A stretch of DNA of 16,786 nucleotides. Origin: Acidobacteriota bacterium. Its GTDB lineage: Bacteria > Acidobacteriota > Terriglobia > UBA7540. The first letter of the stretch is position 1. Every line of letters begins with the position of its first letter. Positions 7,275 to 14,769 of the stretch are shown here, piece after piece. The notes below the pieces were generated by a model that was given only the letters and a program-made list of their open reading frames with translations, was not told the DNA's origin and searched no databases. Made by a program: the position numbers and the translations under genes. The stretch spans positions 1 to 16,786 of the forward strand of contig JAKAWO010000024.1 of the NCBI GenBank assembly GCA_021827255.1, in the 5' to 3' direction.

Positions 7275-8315
7275 ATGCCAAAGCTGGGCGTGGCGGTGGT
7301 CGGGGTCGGAATGCTCGGCCGGCGTCACGCTGAAAATCTGCGTCGCCAGGTCGCGGACGCGCAACTCGTCGCTGTCTGCGATGCGAGCCGCCAGCGCGCC
7401 CTCGAGGTCGCCGCCGAACTGGAGCTTGACTCTGCCACTGATCGTCTCGCGGAGGTTCTGGACCGCAAGGATGTTCAGGCGGTGGTCATAGCCACGCCTT
7501 CCAAGTTTCACGCCGACCAGACGGAGGCTGCCGCCCGCGCCGGCAAGCACATTTTTTGCGAGAAGCCCTTGGCGTTGACCCTCGCCCAAGCCGACGCTGC
7601 CTTGGCAGCGGTCCGCGCCGCTGGCGTGCAGCTCCAGATAGGATTTATGCGCCGCTACGACCCCGGCTATGCCGCCGCCCAACAGCGGATTCAAGCCGGA
7701 GAAATCGGCGACCCGGTTATATTCAAATCAGTTGGCCGTGATCGGCAGCCGCCTCCGGTCAGCTTTTTCGAGGGCGGCGTGAACGGCACGCTGTTCAGCG
7801 ACGCGGCCATTCACGACTTTGACTTGGCGCGCTGGATGATGAACGACGAGGTCGCGTCCGTCCACGCCTACGCGGGCGTGCTGGCGTGCCCCGAGCTCGC
7901 TGGCTTCGACGACGTGGATGCCGCCTTGGTGAATCTCCGATTCGCTCGCGGCGGGATCGGCAACATCGAGGCGTTTCGCAAATCGAACTACGGTTACGAC
8001 ATTCGCACCGAGATTTTGGGCACCCAAGGCGCCGTGCAAGTAGGACACCTCTATCATACTCCGTTTCAGATTCTGACCCAAACGGGAATCACCCACGATG
8101 TGGTGGACCACTGGCTCGTCCGCTTTGCCCATGCTTATTTAGCCGAGGTTCGCGACTTTGTCCGCTCGGTTCTGGCGGGGGCGCGCGTTCGGGTGACCGG
8201 CGAGGACGGTCGCCGCGCGCTGGCGGCCGCCCTGGCGGCAGAGCAGTCCTATCGCCAGGCTCTCCCGGTTGCGGTGGCTCCCGGACCGAAGCCGGCCGGG
8301 TTGAGAACTGCCTGA
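7275..8315 (+). CDS. iolG: Inositol 2-dehydrogenase (Gfo/Idh/MocA family)
   Basis: This is an NAD-dependent oxidoreductase of 346 residues that oxidises myo-inositol (or a stereoisomer) to the inosose, the first step of inositol catabolism in the cytoplasm. The N-terminal Rossmann fold shows VVGVGMLGRRHAENL (residues 9-23) with GxGxxG. EKPLALT carries K97, and SDAAIHDFDLARWM carries D176 and H180. These match the Lys-Asp-His catalytic set of inositol dehydrogenases in position and spacing. Length is normal for the family. GGGAGG at 7262-7267 lies 7 bases before the ATG. It is the first gene of the run iolG-E-C-regulator-B-A and follows the promoter and operator candidates at 7194-7245. It could act on scyllo-inositol or another sugar, as Gfo/Idh specificity is hard to read, but the neighbouring iol genes make the call strong. 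Confidence 0.88.
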   Translation: MPKLGVAVVGVGMLGRRHAENLRRQVADAQLVAVCDASRQRALEVAAELELDSATDRLAEVLDRKDVQAVVIATPSKFHADQTEAAARAGKHIFCEKPLALTLAQADAALAAVRAAGVQLQIGFMRRYDPGYAAAQQRIQAGEIGDPVIFKSVGRDRQPPPVSFFEGGVNGTLFSDAAIHDFDLARWMMNDEVASVHAYAGVLACPELAGFDDVDAALVNLRFARGGIGNIEAFRKSNYGYDIRTEILGTQGAVQVGHLYHTPFQILTQTGITHDVVDHWLVRFAHAYLAEVRDFVRSVLAGARVRVTGEDGRRALAAALAAEQSYRQALPVAVAPGPKPAGLRTA

Positions 8316-8349
8316 ATCCGGGTAGGTTTCCGGCGCGAGAGGCTTCGTG

Positions 8350-9252
8350 ATGCCGATTCGAATTGCCAATGCGCCGGTGAGCTGGGGAATCACCGAGTCT
8401 GTGGATTTTCCTCCCGAATATCCCCCGGGGCGCGTGCTCGACGAAATCGCCGAGGCGGGTTACAGTGGCACCGAACTCGGCCCTCACGGTTTCTTACCTA
8501 CCGATCCGGCCGCTCTGCGCGGGGCGTTGGCACTGAGAAACTTGGCGCTTTCCTCGGCCTTTGTGGCGTTTCCTTTGGGCAGCCCTGGCACGCGCCCCGG
8601 CGGTCTTGCACATGTGGACCGGACAGCCTCTTTAATCAGCTCAGCGGGCTGCCGGCTGCTGATTCTTTCCGACGAGGTCTGCCCTGAGCGGTCGGCCGTC
8701 GCCGGGCGGCCCGAGGAGTCGAACCGCCGCTCGTGGTCGGAAGCAGAGTGGAAGCAGGCTGCCGAGTCGGTTAGGGAGGTGGTCGAACACTCCCAAAGGT
8801 TCGGCTTGAGCGTGGCCTTCCATCATCATGTGGGGACGCATGTGGAAACACGGGAGGAAATCCATCGCTTGTTTTCCCTGCTTCCCTCCGAAGCCCTGGG
8901 GCTGTGCCTCGATACCGGCCACTGCGTGTACGGTGGGGGCGACCCTTTGGAGATGGCAAACCAGTATGGAGACCGGCTGCTCTGCGTGCACCTGAAGGAT
9001 GTGGATACTGATCGCTTGAAAGAAGCCCGGCGCCTCCAGCGGGACTTTTACGCCGCCGTGCGCCATGGCGTATTTGCTCGATTGGGCGACGGCGGCGTTG
9101 ACTTGGGCGGGATGTTGAACCATTTGCGCGCCCGTGCCTTTGATGGCTGGGTGGTGGTTGAACAAGACGTACTCGCGGGCGGGAAGGGCGCCGCGGCGCC
9201 TTTGGCGAACGCGGTGGCGGGGCGGGAAGCCCTTCGCCGGCTTGGATATTGA
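8350..9252 (+). CDS. iolE: Inosose dehydratase (IolE-type, xylose-isomerase-like TIM barrel)
   Basis: This enzyme removes water from the inosose made by IolG, giving the trihydroxycyclohexane-dione intermediate; the metal-dependent fold is an AP-endonuclease/xylose-isomerase-like barrel. Diagnostic stretches are IANAPVSWGI near the N-terminus, VAFHHHVGTHVETREEI (the His-rich metal region), LCLDTGHCVYGGGDP, LLCVHLKDVD, GVFARLGDGGVDL and DGWVVVEQDV. Together these track the IolE family through its length of about 300 residues. GTG at 8347 directly precedes ATG at 8350. The ATG is preferred because GAGAGG (8337-8342) is then 7 bases away rather than 4. It follows iolG by 34 bases, so co-transcription is likely. 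A 198-base gap with no clear gene follows before iolC. Other sugar-phosphate isomerase-like proteins share the fold, but the context favours IolE. Confidence 0.86.
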   Translation: MPIRIANAPVSWGITESVDFPPEYPPGRVLDEIAEAGYSGTELGPHGFLPTDPAALRGALALRNLALSSAFVAFPLGSPGTRPGGLAHVDRTASLISSAGCRLLILSDEVCPERSAVAGRPEESNRRSWSEAEWKQAAESVREVVEHSQRFGLSVAFHHHVGTHVETREEIHRLFSLLPSEALGLCLDTGHCVYGGGDPLEMANQYGDRLLCVHLKDVDTDRLKEARRLQRDFYAAVRHGVFARLGDGGVDLGGMLNHLRARAFDGWVVVEQDVLAGGKGAAAPLANAVAGREALRRLGY

Positions 9253-9450
9253 CCGAATGCAATCTCTTATCCACATCTCGGAAGGCGAGCCGCCCCCTCA
9301 GCCATTCTCTGCTGAGACCGTTCTACCCATAACCGTTTTCGAGCGGTTGGCCGACCTCCGCATCCGTCATGGCGAGCTCATTGCGCGGCAGGCGGGCGAT
9401 GCCGCAGTCGGTCCTGCCGCCAAGAGGCGTGGTCGGCAAAGGGCCTGACC

Positions 9451-10431
9451 GTGGACCAAGAGGGTATCCAGTTGGATGTTTGCGTCCTCGGAAGAATCGG
9501 ATACGACTTGTACGCTGAGGAGCGCCATCGCCCGTTAGCGGAGGTCGAGCATTTTTCCCGGCACTTGGGCGGATCGAGCGCCAATATAGCCGTGGGCTTG
9601 GCGCGACTGGGCTTGCGCGTGGGCCTTATCAGCGCGGTGGGAAAGGATGCGCTGGCCAATTACCTGCTCGGCTTCCTCGCCGCGGAAGGCGTGGAGGCGC
9701 AGTTCGTGCGCCTTGTCGAGGGCTATAACACGTCGCTCTGCTTGACGGAGGTCTCACCTCCGGAAAGCTTCCCGCAGGTTTTTTATCGGCGCGATCCCGC
9801 CGACTCGCAGGTGGTGATCGGGCCGGCCGAACTTGACTACCTTCGCCGAGCGCGGATGTTCGTGACCAATGGCACCAGCTTGAGCGCCCCTCCAGCGCGC
9901 GAATCCACCTGGCAAGCCTTAAAGGCCGCGCATGAGGCAGGCTTGCGCACCGTCCTCGACATTGACTTCCGTGCCAGTTCGTGGTCCTCGTCCGGCCAGG
10001 CTGGGGAAGCCGCGCGGGCGGTGCTTCCCTGGGTTCGCGTTGTGCTCGGCAATCAGGACGAGTTGTTTCTGCTGACGGGCGAGCGTGAGGCTGGCTTACA
10101 GGCGCGCGCGGTGTTGGCGAAGGGCGCGGACCTTGTGGTGTGCAAGCTCGGCAAAGACGGCGTCGAAGCCCATACGCGCGATCGCTCCTGCTTCGCTGCG
10201 CCGATTCCCACCCCCGTGGTGAGCGCGATCGGCGCGGGCGACGGGTTTGCCGCCGGCTTTCTTTATGCCCTCGACCGCGGTTGGACCCTCGAGGAATGCT
10301 TGCGGTACGGAAATGCCGCAGCCGCCATCGTCGTCAGCCGGGTCAGTTGCTCGGACGCCATGCCGCGCCGGGAAGAGTTAGCCGAACTTCTCGGCTCAGC
10401 GGCCCCGTCCGTTTCAGGTCCTTCCGCCTAA
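9451..10431 (+). CDS. iolC: 5-dehydro-2-deoxygluconokinase (PfkB family)
   Basis: This 326-residue sugar kinase would phosphorylate 5-dehydro-2-deoxy-D-gluconate with ATP in the inositol pathway. The N-terminus, LDVCVLGRIGYDLYAEE, is the IolC-type opening. The first PfkB signature region is LGGSSANIAVGLARLGLRVGLISAVGKD (given here only as a landmark, residues about 46-73). The second is SAIGAGDGFAAGFLYAL with catalytic Asp264, and FYRRDPAD and VVLGNQDEL also fit the family. The start is GTG at 9451; no better start precedes the conserved N-terminus, and AAAGGG about 6 bases upstream is a weak ribosome binding site. It is 18 bases ahead of the regulator gene. Many IolC proteins are fused to a second domain (DUF2090), but this one is the kinase alone. 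Other ribokinase-like substrates are possible; the neighbouring genes support IolC. Confidence 0.87.
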   Translation: MDQEGIQLDVCVLGRIGYDLYAEERHRPLAEVEHFSRHLGGSSANIAVGLARLGLRVGLISAVGKDALANYLLGFLAAEGVEAQFVRLVEGYNTSLCLTEVSPPESFPQVFYRRDPADSQVVIGPAELDYLRRARMFVTNGTSLSAPPARESTWQALKAAHEAGLRTVLDIDFRASSWSSSGQAGEAARAVLPWVRVVLGNQDELFLLTGEREAGLQARAVLAKGADLVVCKLGKDGVEAHTRDRSCFAAPIPTPVVSAIGAGDGFAAGFLYALDRGWTLEECLRYGNAAAAIVVSRVSCSDAMPRREELAELLGSAAPSVSGPSA

Positions 10432-10449
10432 GCCGCCGACAGAGGTGTA

Positions 10450-11628
10450 ATGAGTCCGTTCAAGGCCCGCAAGACCGGCAAGAGCAAAACGGCCAACATT
10501 TATGATGTGGCGCAGCGGGCGCGAGTGTCGGTTTATACGGTTTCGGCCGTCGTCAACAAGAACGGCCAGGTCAGCGATCGCCTGCGACGCCGGGTGGAGG
10601 CTGCCATCCTTGAGCTGAACTACCGGCCGAATCTCCTGGCTCGGAGCCTGGCGAGGCGGCAATCGCATACCGTCGGGATCATCGTGCCCGATATCGCCAA
10701 CCCCTTCTTCCCGCTCGTCGTGCGGGGAGCGGAAGACGTTGCGCAAAACGCCGGATACAGCATCCTCCTCTGCAACAGTGACAACCAGCGGGAAAAGGAA
10801 GAACAGTATTTGGAGTTGCTCCTCTCCAAGCGCGTGGATGGGATCCTTCTCACCAAGACCCATGGGCCCTTCTCGCAAACTCAGCGACGATTGATTTCGG
10901 ACGCCAAGGTGCCCCTGGTCCTCATGATGCGCACGATCCCTAATTTCAGGAGCGATGCGGTGGTCACCGACGATCTCCAGGGAGCCTTTGAGGCCGTTTC
11001 GCATTTGGCCCGCCTCGGTTATCGCAGGATTGGCCTGGTCGGGGGACCCCTTGATGTGAGCAACGGTCGGGCTCGCTGGCAGGGCTTTCGCCGCGCCCTT
11101 AGATCCTACAAATTGTCCTACGACTCGAATCTCGTGATTGAGGGGGATTATCGCGTCGAATCGGGTTACCGCGCTGGGCTCACCTTGCTCCCTCGTCTCC
11201 CCGACGCGGTTTACGTCGCCAATTATCTGATGGCCGCGGGATGGATGAAAGCCGCCGAAGAGGTGGGGATGCGCTGCCCGGAAGATTTTGGAATGGTCAG
11301 CTTTGACGATTATCCCTGGCTCGGATGCTTTCACCCCCGCTTGACCACGGTAGATCTGCCCAAATACGAGGTAGGAGCTGAGGCCATGCGCCTCCTGTTG
11401 AAACGAATGAATGGCGCGTCGGGGCGGCCGGTCATCAAAAAGCTGGCCACTCACTTGATTGTCCGTGAATCGTGCGGCTTTGGGCTCCGTATGCGAAAGC
11501 TTGGCACTAGGATCGAGCTTGCGTCCGGCCATCCCCCGAGCCACGCTGCTTCCGCTTCGCAATCCTCTGGAGATCGTTTGAGCCGCGAGGAGAACAACCT
11601 AATCTCGCGCGCCAAGGAGCCAGCATGA
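10450..11628 (+). CDS. LacI-family transcriptional regulator, likely controlling the iol cluster
   Basis: This is a 392-residue DNA-binding repressor-type protein. Residues 16-36 form the helix-turn-helix (NIYDVAQRARVSVYTVSAVVN), followed by the hinge NYRPNLLARSLARR (57-70). A periplasmic-binding-protein-like effector domain begins at TVGIIVPDIANPFFPLVVRGAE and ends at LIVRESC (Cys342). Family specificity positions are V28, Y29 and A33, unlike the Tyr-Gln-Arg of the lac repressor. A 50-residue tail rich in Ser, Ala and charged residues follows the normal end. The gene sits between iolC (18-base gap) and iolB, sharing an ATGA overlap with iolB, so it is co-expressed and translationally coupled. 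GAGGT at 10442-10446 is only 3 bases from the ATG, a short spacing. The palindrome at 7234-7245 is a plausible target. The effector is unknown; an inositol intermediate would be expected. Confidence 0.9.
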   Translation: MSPFKARKTGKSKTANIYDVAQRARVSVYTVSAVVNKNGQVSDRLRRRVEAAILELNYRPNLLARSLARRQSHTVGIIVPDIANPFFPLVVRGAEDVAQNAGYSILLCNSDNQREKEEQYLELLLSKRVDGILLTKTHGPFSQTQRRLISDAKVPLVLMMRTIPNFRSDAVVTDDLQGAFEAVSHLARLGYRRIGLVGGPLDVSNGRARWQGFRRALRSYKLSYDSNLVIEGDYRVESGYRAGLTLLPRLPDAVYVANYLMAAGWMKAAEEVGMRCPEDFGMVSFDDYPWLGCFHPRLTTVDLPKYEVGAEAMRLLLKRMNGASGRPVIKKLATHLIVRESCGFGLRMRKLGTRIELASGHPPSHAASASQSSGDRLSREENNLISRAKEPA

Positions 11629-12503
11629 TGGGAAACGCTCAGAGCGTCAGCCCGGAAACGTCTCAGTTCCATTCTCGGAGGCTGCCAGCCGGCCAGTCCG
11701 GCGAATTGATTCACCTTACACGCCAGAGCGTCGGCTGGGAGTGGATGAGCTTTTTCGTTCGGCGCCTCCTCCCGCGTGAAGTTTGGCAAGCCGGGTACGA
11801 GCGGGAAGAAACAGCCGTGGTCCTTTTGGGCGGCCGCTGCTGGGCGGATTGGGGGCAGGGAAGGAAAACGATTGGAGGCCGCAAAAACGTTTTCGACGGC
11901 CTTCCTTATGCTCTGTACCTGCCGGCCGGCTCATTGGCCCGCCTGGAAGCCGAAACGGAGTGCGAGCTGGCGGTTTGCTCGGTTCCCTCCCAGGCCAAGC
12001 TGTCGCCGCGGCTGATCGTTCCCGAGGATGTCGAAGTGAGTTTGCGCGGCGGCGGAAACGCCTCCCGTCAGATTGTGGGCATTATCAAGCCGGAATTCCC
12101 TGCCGACAAGCTCATGATGGTCGAAGTTTACACTCCGAGTGGGAACTGGTCCAGCTATCCGCCGCACAAGCACGACGTTCACCAACCGCCGGCCGAGGTG
12201 GACTTGGATGAAATCTATTACTATCGCACGGACCATGAGACCGGATACGCACACCAGCGCCTCTATCACCGCAATGGCGGCCCGGACTTGACCTTAACGG
12301 TGACCGACGGCGACGCCGTCGTCATTCGGGATGGTTACCACCCGGTCGTGGCCGGGCATGGTTACAACATCTATTATTTGAACTCGTTGGCGGGCAGCGC
12401 GCGCGCTCTTTCCAACACTGAAGATCCCGACCACCAATGGGTTCGCTCCACCTGGAAGGCAGTGGATCCGCGCCTGCCTTTGGTCGGCGGCGCGAAGCGG
12501 TGA
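11625..12503 (+). CDS. iolB: 5-deoxy-glucuronate isomerase
   Basis: This 292-residue bicupin metalloenzyme isomerises 5-deoxy-D-glucuronate to 5-dehydro-2-deoxy-gluconate, the step before IolC. Metal-ligand motifs are clear: GNWSSYPPHKHD with H181 and H183, DEIYYYR with E196, and RDGYHPVVAGHGYNIYYLN with H239. The ending DPDHQWV is also typical. The N-terminal half (WEWMSFFVRRLLPREVW, ETAVVLLGGRCWADW) is the first cupin. The start overlaps the regulator stop as ATGATG; either ATG (11625 or 11628) works, with AAGGAG at 11614-11619 giving spacings of 5 or 8 bases. Its coupling to the regulator gene is unusual and implies fixed co-expression. The 106-base gap before iolA shows no convincing promoter. 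Assignment is very secure because IolB motifs are distinctive. Confidence 0.94.
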   Translation: MMGNAQSVSPETSQFHSRRLPAGQSGELIHLTRQSVGWEWMSFFVRRLLPREVWQAGYEREETAVVLLGGRCWADWGQGRKTIGGRKNVFDGLPYALYLPAGSLARLEAETECELAVCSVPSQAKLSPRLIVPEDVEVSLRGGGNASRQIVGIIKPEFPADKLMMVEVYTPSGNWSSYPPHKHDVHQPPAEVDLDEIYYYRTDHETGYAHQRLYHRNGGPDLTLTVTDGDAVVIRDGYHPVVAGHGYNIYYLNSLAGSARALSNTEDPDHQWVRSTWKAVDPRLPLVGGAKR

Positions 12504-12609
12504 GCGCCACGCCCGATATAGGGCAAGTTGTGTGCCGGCGCAATCGAGAAATCGCAGCGCGCGCGCTGATCCCTCGCCGCCGCAATCCCAGCTTGGAGTT
12601 GCCACTCTG

Positions 12610-14100
12610 ATGTCATCACCGAATTCCTCTTGTTCGCCACAGCTCTCGCTTTACATCAACGGCCGATGGGTTCGGTCGCAGGCGAGCGAGTTTCTGAATG
12701 TCGTCAACCCGGCGACCGGCGAAGTCTTGGCTCAGGTCCCCGCCGACGCGCCCCAGGACGTGGACGCGGCTGCGCGGGCGGCGGCGGCCGCCTTCCCCGA
12801 GTGGCGACGTACCCCGCCTGAAGAGCGCATTCAATACTTGTTCAAACTGAAACAGCTCCTCGAAGAGCGCCTCGACGAAATCGCGCGCTTCATTACGCTC
12901 GAAAACGGCAAAACGCTGGCGGAATCGCGAGGCGAAATCCGCCGCGCCATCGAAAACGTCGAGGTCGCCTGCGGCATACCGACCCTGATGCAAGGCTACA
13001 ACCTGGAGGATGTGGCGCGCGGCCTGGACGAGATGATGATTCGCCAGCCGCTCGGTGTCGTCGCCGCCATCACTCCGTTCAACTTCCCGGTGATGATCCC
13101 ATTCTGGTTTCTGCCTTACGCCATCGCCTGCGGAAACACCTTCATCTTGAAGCCTTCCGAAAAAGTCCCGCTCTCCGCCCAGCGCGTCTTCGAGCTGCTG
13201 GAGACTCTGCATTTTCCGCCTGGCGTCGTGAACCTGGTGCAGGGCGCCAAAACCGCCGTGGATTCCCTCCTCGGGCATCCCGTCGTGCAAGCCATCAGCT
13301 TTGTGGGTTCAACGCCAGTGGCCCAACACGTTTACGCCCAGGCCGCTGCCCACGGAAAACGGGTTCAATGTCAGGGCGGAGCCAAAAACCACGTGATCGT
13401 TCTCCCCGACGCGGACATGGAGATGGCCACCCGCATCACGGCTGAAAGCGCTTTCGGCTGCGCCGGTCAGCGGTGCTTGGCGGTATCCGTCGCCTTGACC
13501 GTCGGAGAAGCTAAATCGTCCTTCCAGCCCCGGCTCGTCGACGCCATCCATTCGATTCGGGCCGGCAACGGCCTCGACAAGGGCGTCCACATGGGGCCAG
13601 TCATCACTCCGGAAAGCAAAGCGCGGATTGAAGGCTGGATTGCCCAGGGCGCCCGCGAAGGCGCCGCCGTCGCCGTGGATGGCCGCCATTCCAATATCCC
13701 AAGTGGGCGTGGCAATTTTCTTGGCCCAACTTTGCTCGATGGCGTGCCCGCCGCCAGCGCCTTGAGCAGCGCGGAGATTTTCGGCCCTGTCTTGAGCTTG
13801 GTCCACACCCGCGATTTGGAGGAGGCCATCGAATTTCTCTCCCGCAGCCCTTACGGTAATCAAGCCTCCTTGTTCACCACCAGCGGAGCCGCGGCGCGCA
13901 AGTTTCGGTATGAAGCCCCGGCCGGCAATATCGGTATTAACATCGGCGTCGCCGCGCCCATGGCCTACTTCCCGTTTAGCGGGTGGAAGAACAGTTTCTT
14001 CGGAACCCTCCACGCTCAGGGCCGCGATGCCGTTGAATTTTACACCGCGCAAAAGGTCGTGATCGAGCGCTGGCCCAAAGAGTGGTCCCGTAAATTTTGA
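12610..14100 (+). CDS. iolA: CoA-acylating (methyl)malonate-semialdehyde dehydrogenase
   Basis: This 496-residue aldehyde dehydrogenase (iolA/mmsA) converts malonate semialdehyde to acetyl-CoA, or methylmalonate semialdehyde to propionyl-CoA, with NAD and CoA, closing the inositol route. Visible family landmarks are YINGRWV and NVVNPATGEVLAQVP, the MMSDH phrase EVACGIPTLMQG, IRQPLGVVAAITPFNFPVM, GNTFILKPSEKVPLSA, ISFVGSTPVAQHVY, QGGAKNHVIVLPDAD and GCAGQRCLAVS with catalytic Cys289. The residue replacing the usual ALDH general-base Glu lies in QGGAKN, as in this subfamily. ATG 12610 is chosen because homology begins 13 residues later; the frame could extend to GTG 12532 but the extra 26 residues look non-coding. 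TTGGAG at 12593-12598 is 11 bases from the ATG, a long spacing. It is the last gene of the iol run and is followed directly by degraded genes. Confidence 0.93.
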   Translation: MSSPNSSCSPQLSLYINGRWVRSQASEFLNVVNPATGEVLAQVPADAPQDVDAAARAAAAAFPEWRRTPPEERIQYLFKLKQLLEERLDEIARFITLENGKTLAESRGEIRRAIENVEVACGIPTLMQGYNLEDVARGLDEMMIRQPLGVVAAITPFNFPVMIPFWFLPYAIACGNTFILKPSEKVPLSAQRVFELLETLHFPPGVVNLVQGAKTAVDSLLGHPVVQAISFVGSTPVAQHVYAQAAAHGKRVQCQGGAKNHVIVLPDADMEMATRITAESAFGCAGQRCLAVSVALTVGEAKSSFQPRLVDAIHSIRAGNGLDKGVHMGPVITPESKARIEGWIAQGAREGAAVAVDGRHSNIPSGRGNFLGPTLLDGVPAASALSSAEIFGPVLSLVHTRDLEEAIEFLSRSPYGNQASLFTTSGAAARKFRYEAPAGNIGINIGVAAPMAYFPFSGWKNSFFGTLHAQGRDAVEFYTAQKVVIERWPKEWSRKF

Positions 14101-14151
14101 CCCCAACCCGGCCCCCCAATGCGTCAACATCAAGCGCCATGAAGCCGCGAC

Positions 14152-14286
14152 GCGGGCGATGAGGCGAAGCTTTCCAGTGTCTATGTAATCCTTCTTCAGC
14201 TCGGTCAATGTAGTGGCCTGAAAGCGGCGGCAGAGCGGGTACTGCAGGTCCATGAACTCGACCATTGTCACCGGCGCGCCGCCGCG
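14152..14286 (-). pseudogene. Remnant of a DsbA-like thiol-disulfide oxidoreductase gene
   Basis: Read on the minus strand, this stretch encodes about 45 residues matching the thioredoxin-fold active-site region of DsbA-like proteins: VRGGAPVTMVEFMDLQYPLC (ending at 14230), then RRFQATTLTELKKDY and IDTGKLRLIAR. The expected active-site CPxC reads YPLC, because the first cysteine codon is TAC at 14239-14241, one transition from TGC. Similarity stops at about 14152, and the frame then runs on into antisense of iolA with no family likeness. On the other side it stops at about 14286, exactly where kinase similarity on the plus strand begins. With fewer than 50 of the usual 200 or more residues and a lost catalytic Cys, it is a dead fragment. 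The remaining gap bases (14101-14151) show nothing recognisable. Confidence 0.7.
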
Positions 14287-14769
14287 GACGACGATTTGCG
14301 CCATGAAGTGGAATCGCTTTTGGCGAGCGACGCGGCAGCCGGAAGTTTTCTTGAATCGCCGGCGATGGACGGGGCGGCGAAACTGGCTGGCGGTAGCGAC
14401 GCGCCCGTGGCGCGTCTCATATCACCGCCAGCCGTGGACCAAGCGGAGACGGCCCAGCGGGGCGTCTCGACGGGCGAGGCGCTCGGAATCGCCCAGCAGA
14501 TCGCCGAGGCGCTCGAATACGCGCACGAGCGCGGCATCATTCACCGCGACCTGAAACCCTCGAACATCAAGATCACGCCGGAAGGGACGGTGAAGGTGCT
14601 GGATTTCGGTTTGGCCAAGGCGCTTTTGCCGGAAGACGCGACGCGCGACATTTCGAACTCGCCGACCTTGAGCACGGCGGCGTGTGGGCGATTCACGGAT
14701 CGCCCAGTGTCGCGGCCGCCTCTGACCAGCGGGCGTCAGAAAAAACCGACGATCAGAGATCGCCGCTAA
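14287..14769 (+). pseudogene. Ser/Thr protein kinase gene fragment lacking the ATP-binding lobe
   Basis: This is the remains of a Hanks-type kinase of the acidobacterial kinase-PD40 type. DDDLRHEVESLLASDAAAGS then FLESPA (14287 onward) is the usual pre-kinase segment. About 70 bases later it jumps to STGEALGIAQQIAEALEYAH followed by ERGIIHRDLKPSNIKI (catalytic Asp at 14548) and VKVLDFGLAKAL (DFG Asp at 14602), ending in the SNSPTLS segment. The glycine-rich loop, the catalytic Lys and helix C are missing, pointing to an internal deletion of roughly 100 or more codons. After SPTLSTAA the APE/SPEQ segment and the C-lobe are also gone, and the frame runs to a stop at 14767-14769. The true start is missing too, since the 5' end abuts the DsbA remnant. 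An active kinase is not possible from this segment. Confidence 0.75.

Noticed and set aside
9331..9338. Second LacI-type core AACCGTTT in the iolE-iolC gap
   Set aside because: Only the 8-base core fits, with no flanking symmetry. Such cores are expected a few times by chance in a window this size.
9257..9448. 63-codon ORF between iolE and iolC
   Set aside because: It has no ribosome binding site and no recognisable motif, and it does not resemble the N- or C-terminus of IolD. It is noted only as the content of the gap.
12532..12609. GTG start at 12532 for iolA
   Set aside because: The added 26 residues look like random translation, and family similarity begins only after the ATG at 12610.
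13309..14304. A 331-codon minus-strand ORF antisense to iolA
   Set aside because: Only its first 50 or so codons resemble a protein family (the DsbA remnant). The rest is the complement of iolA codons and has no independent support.
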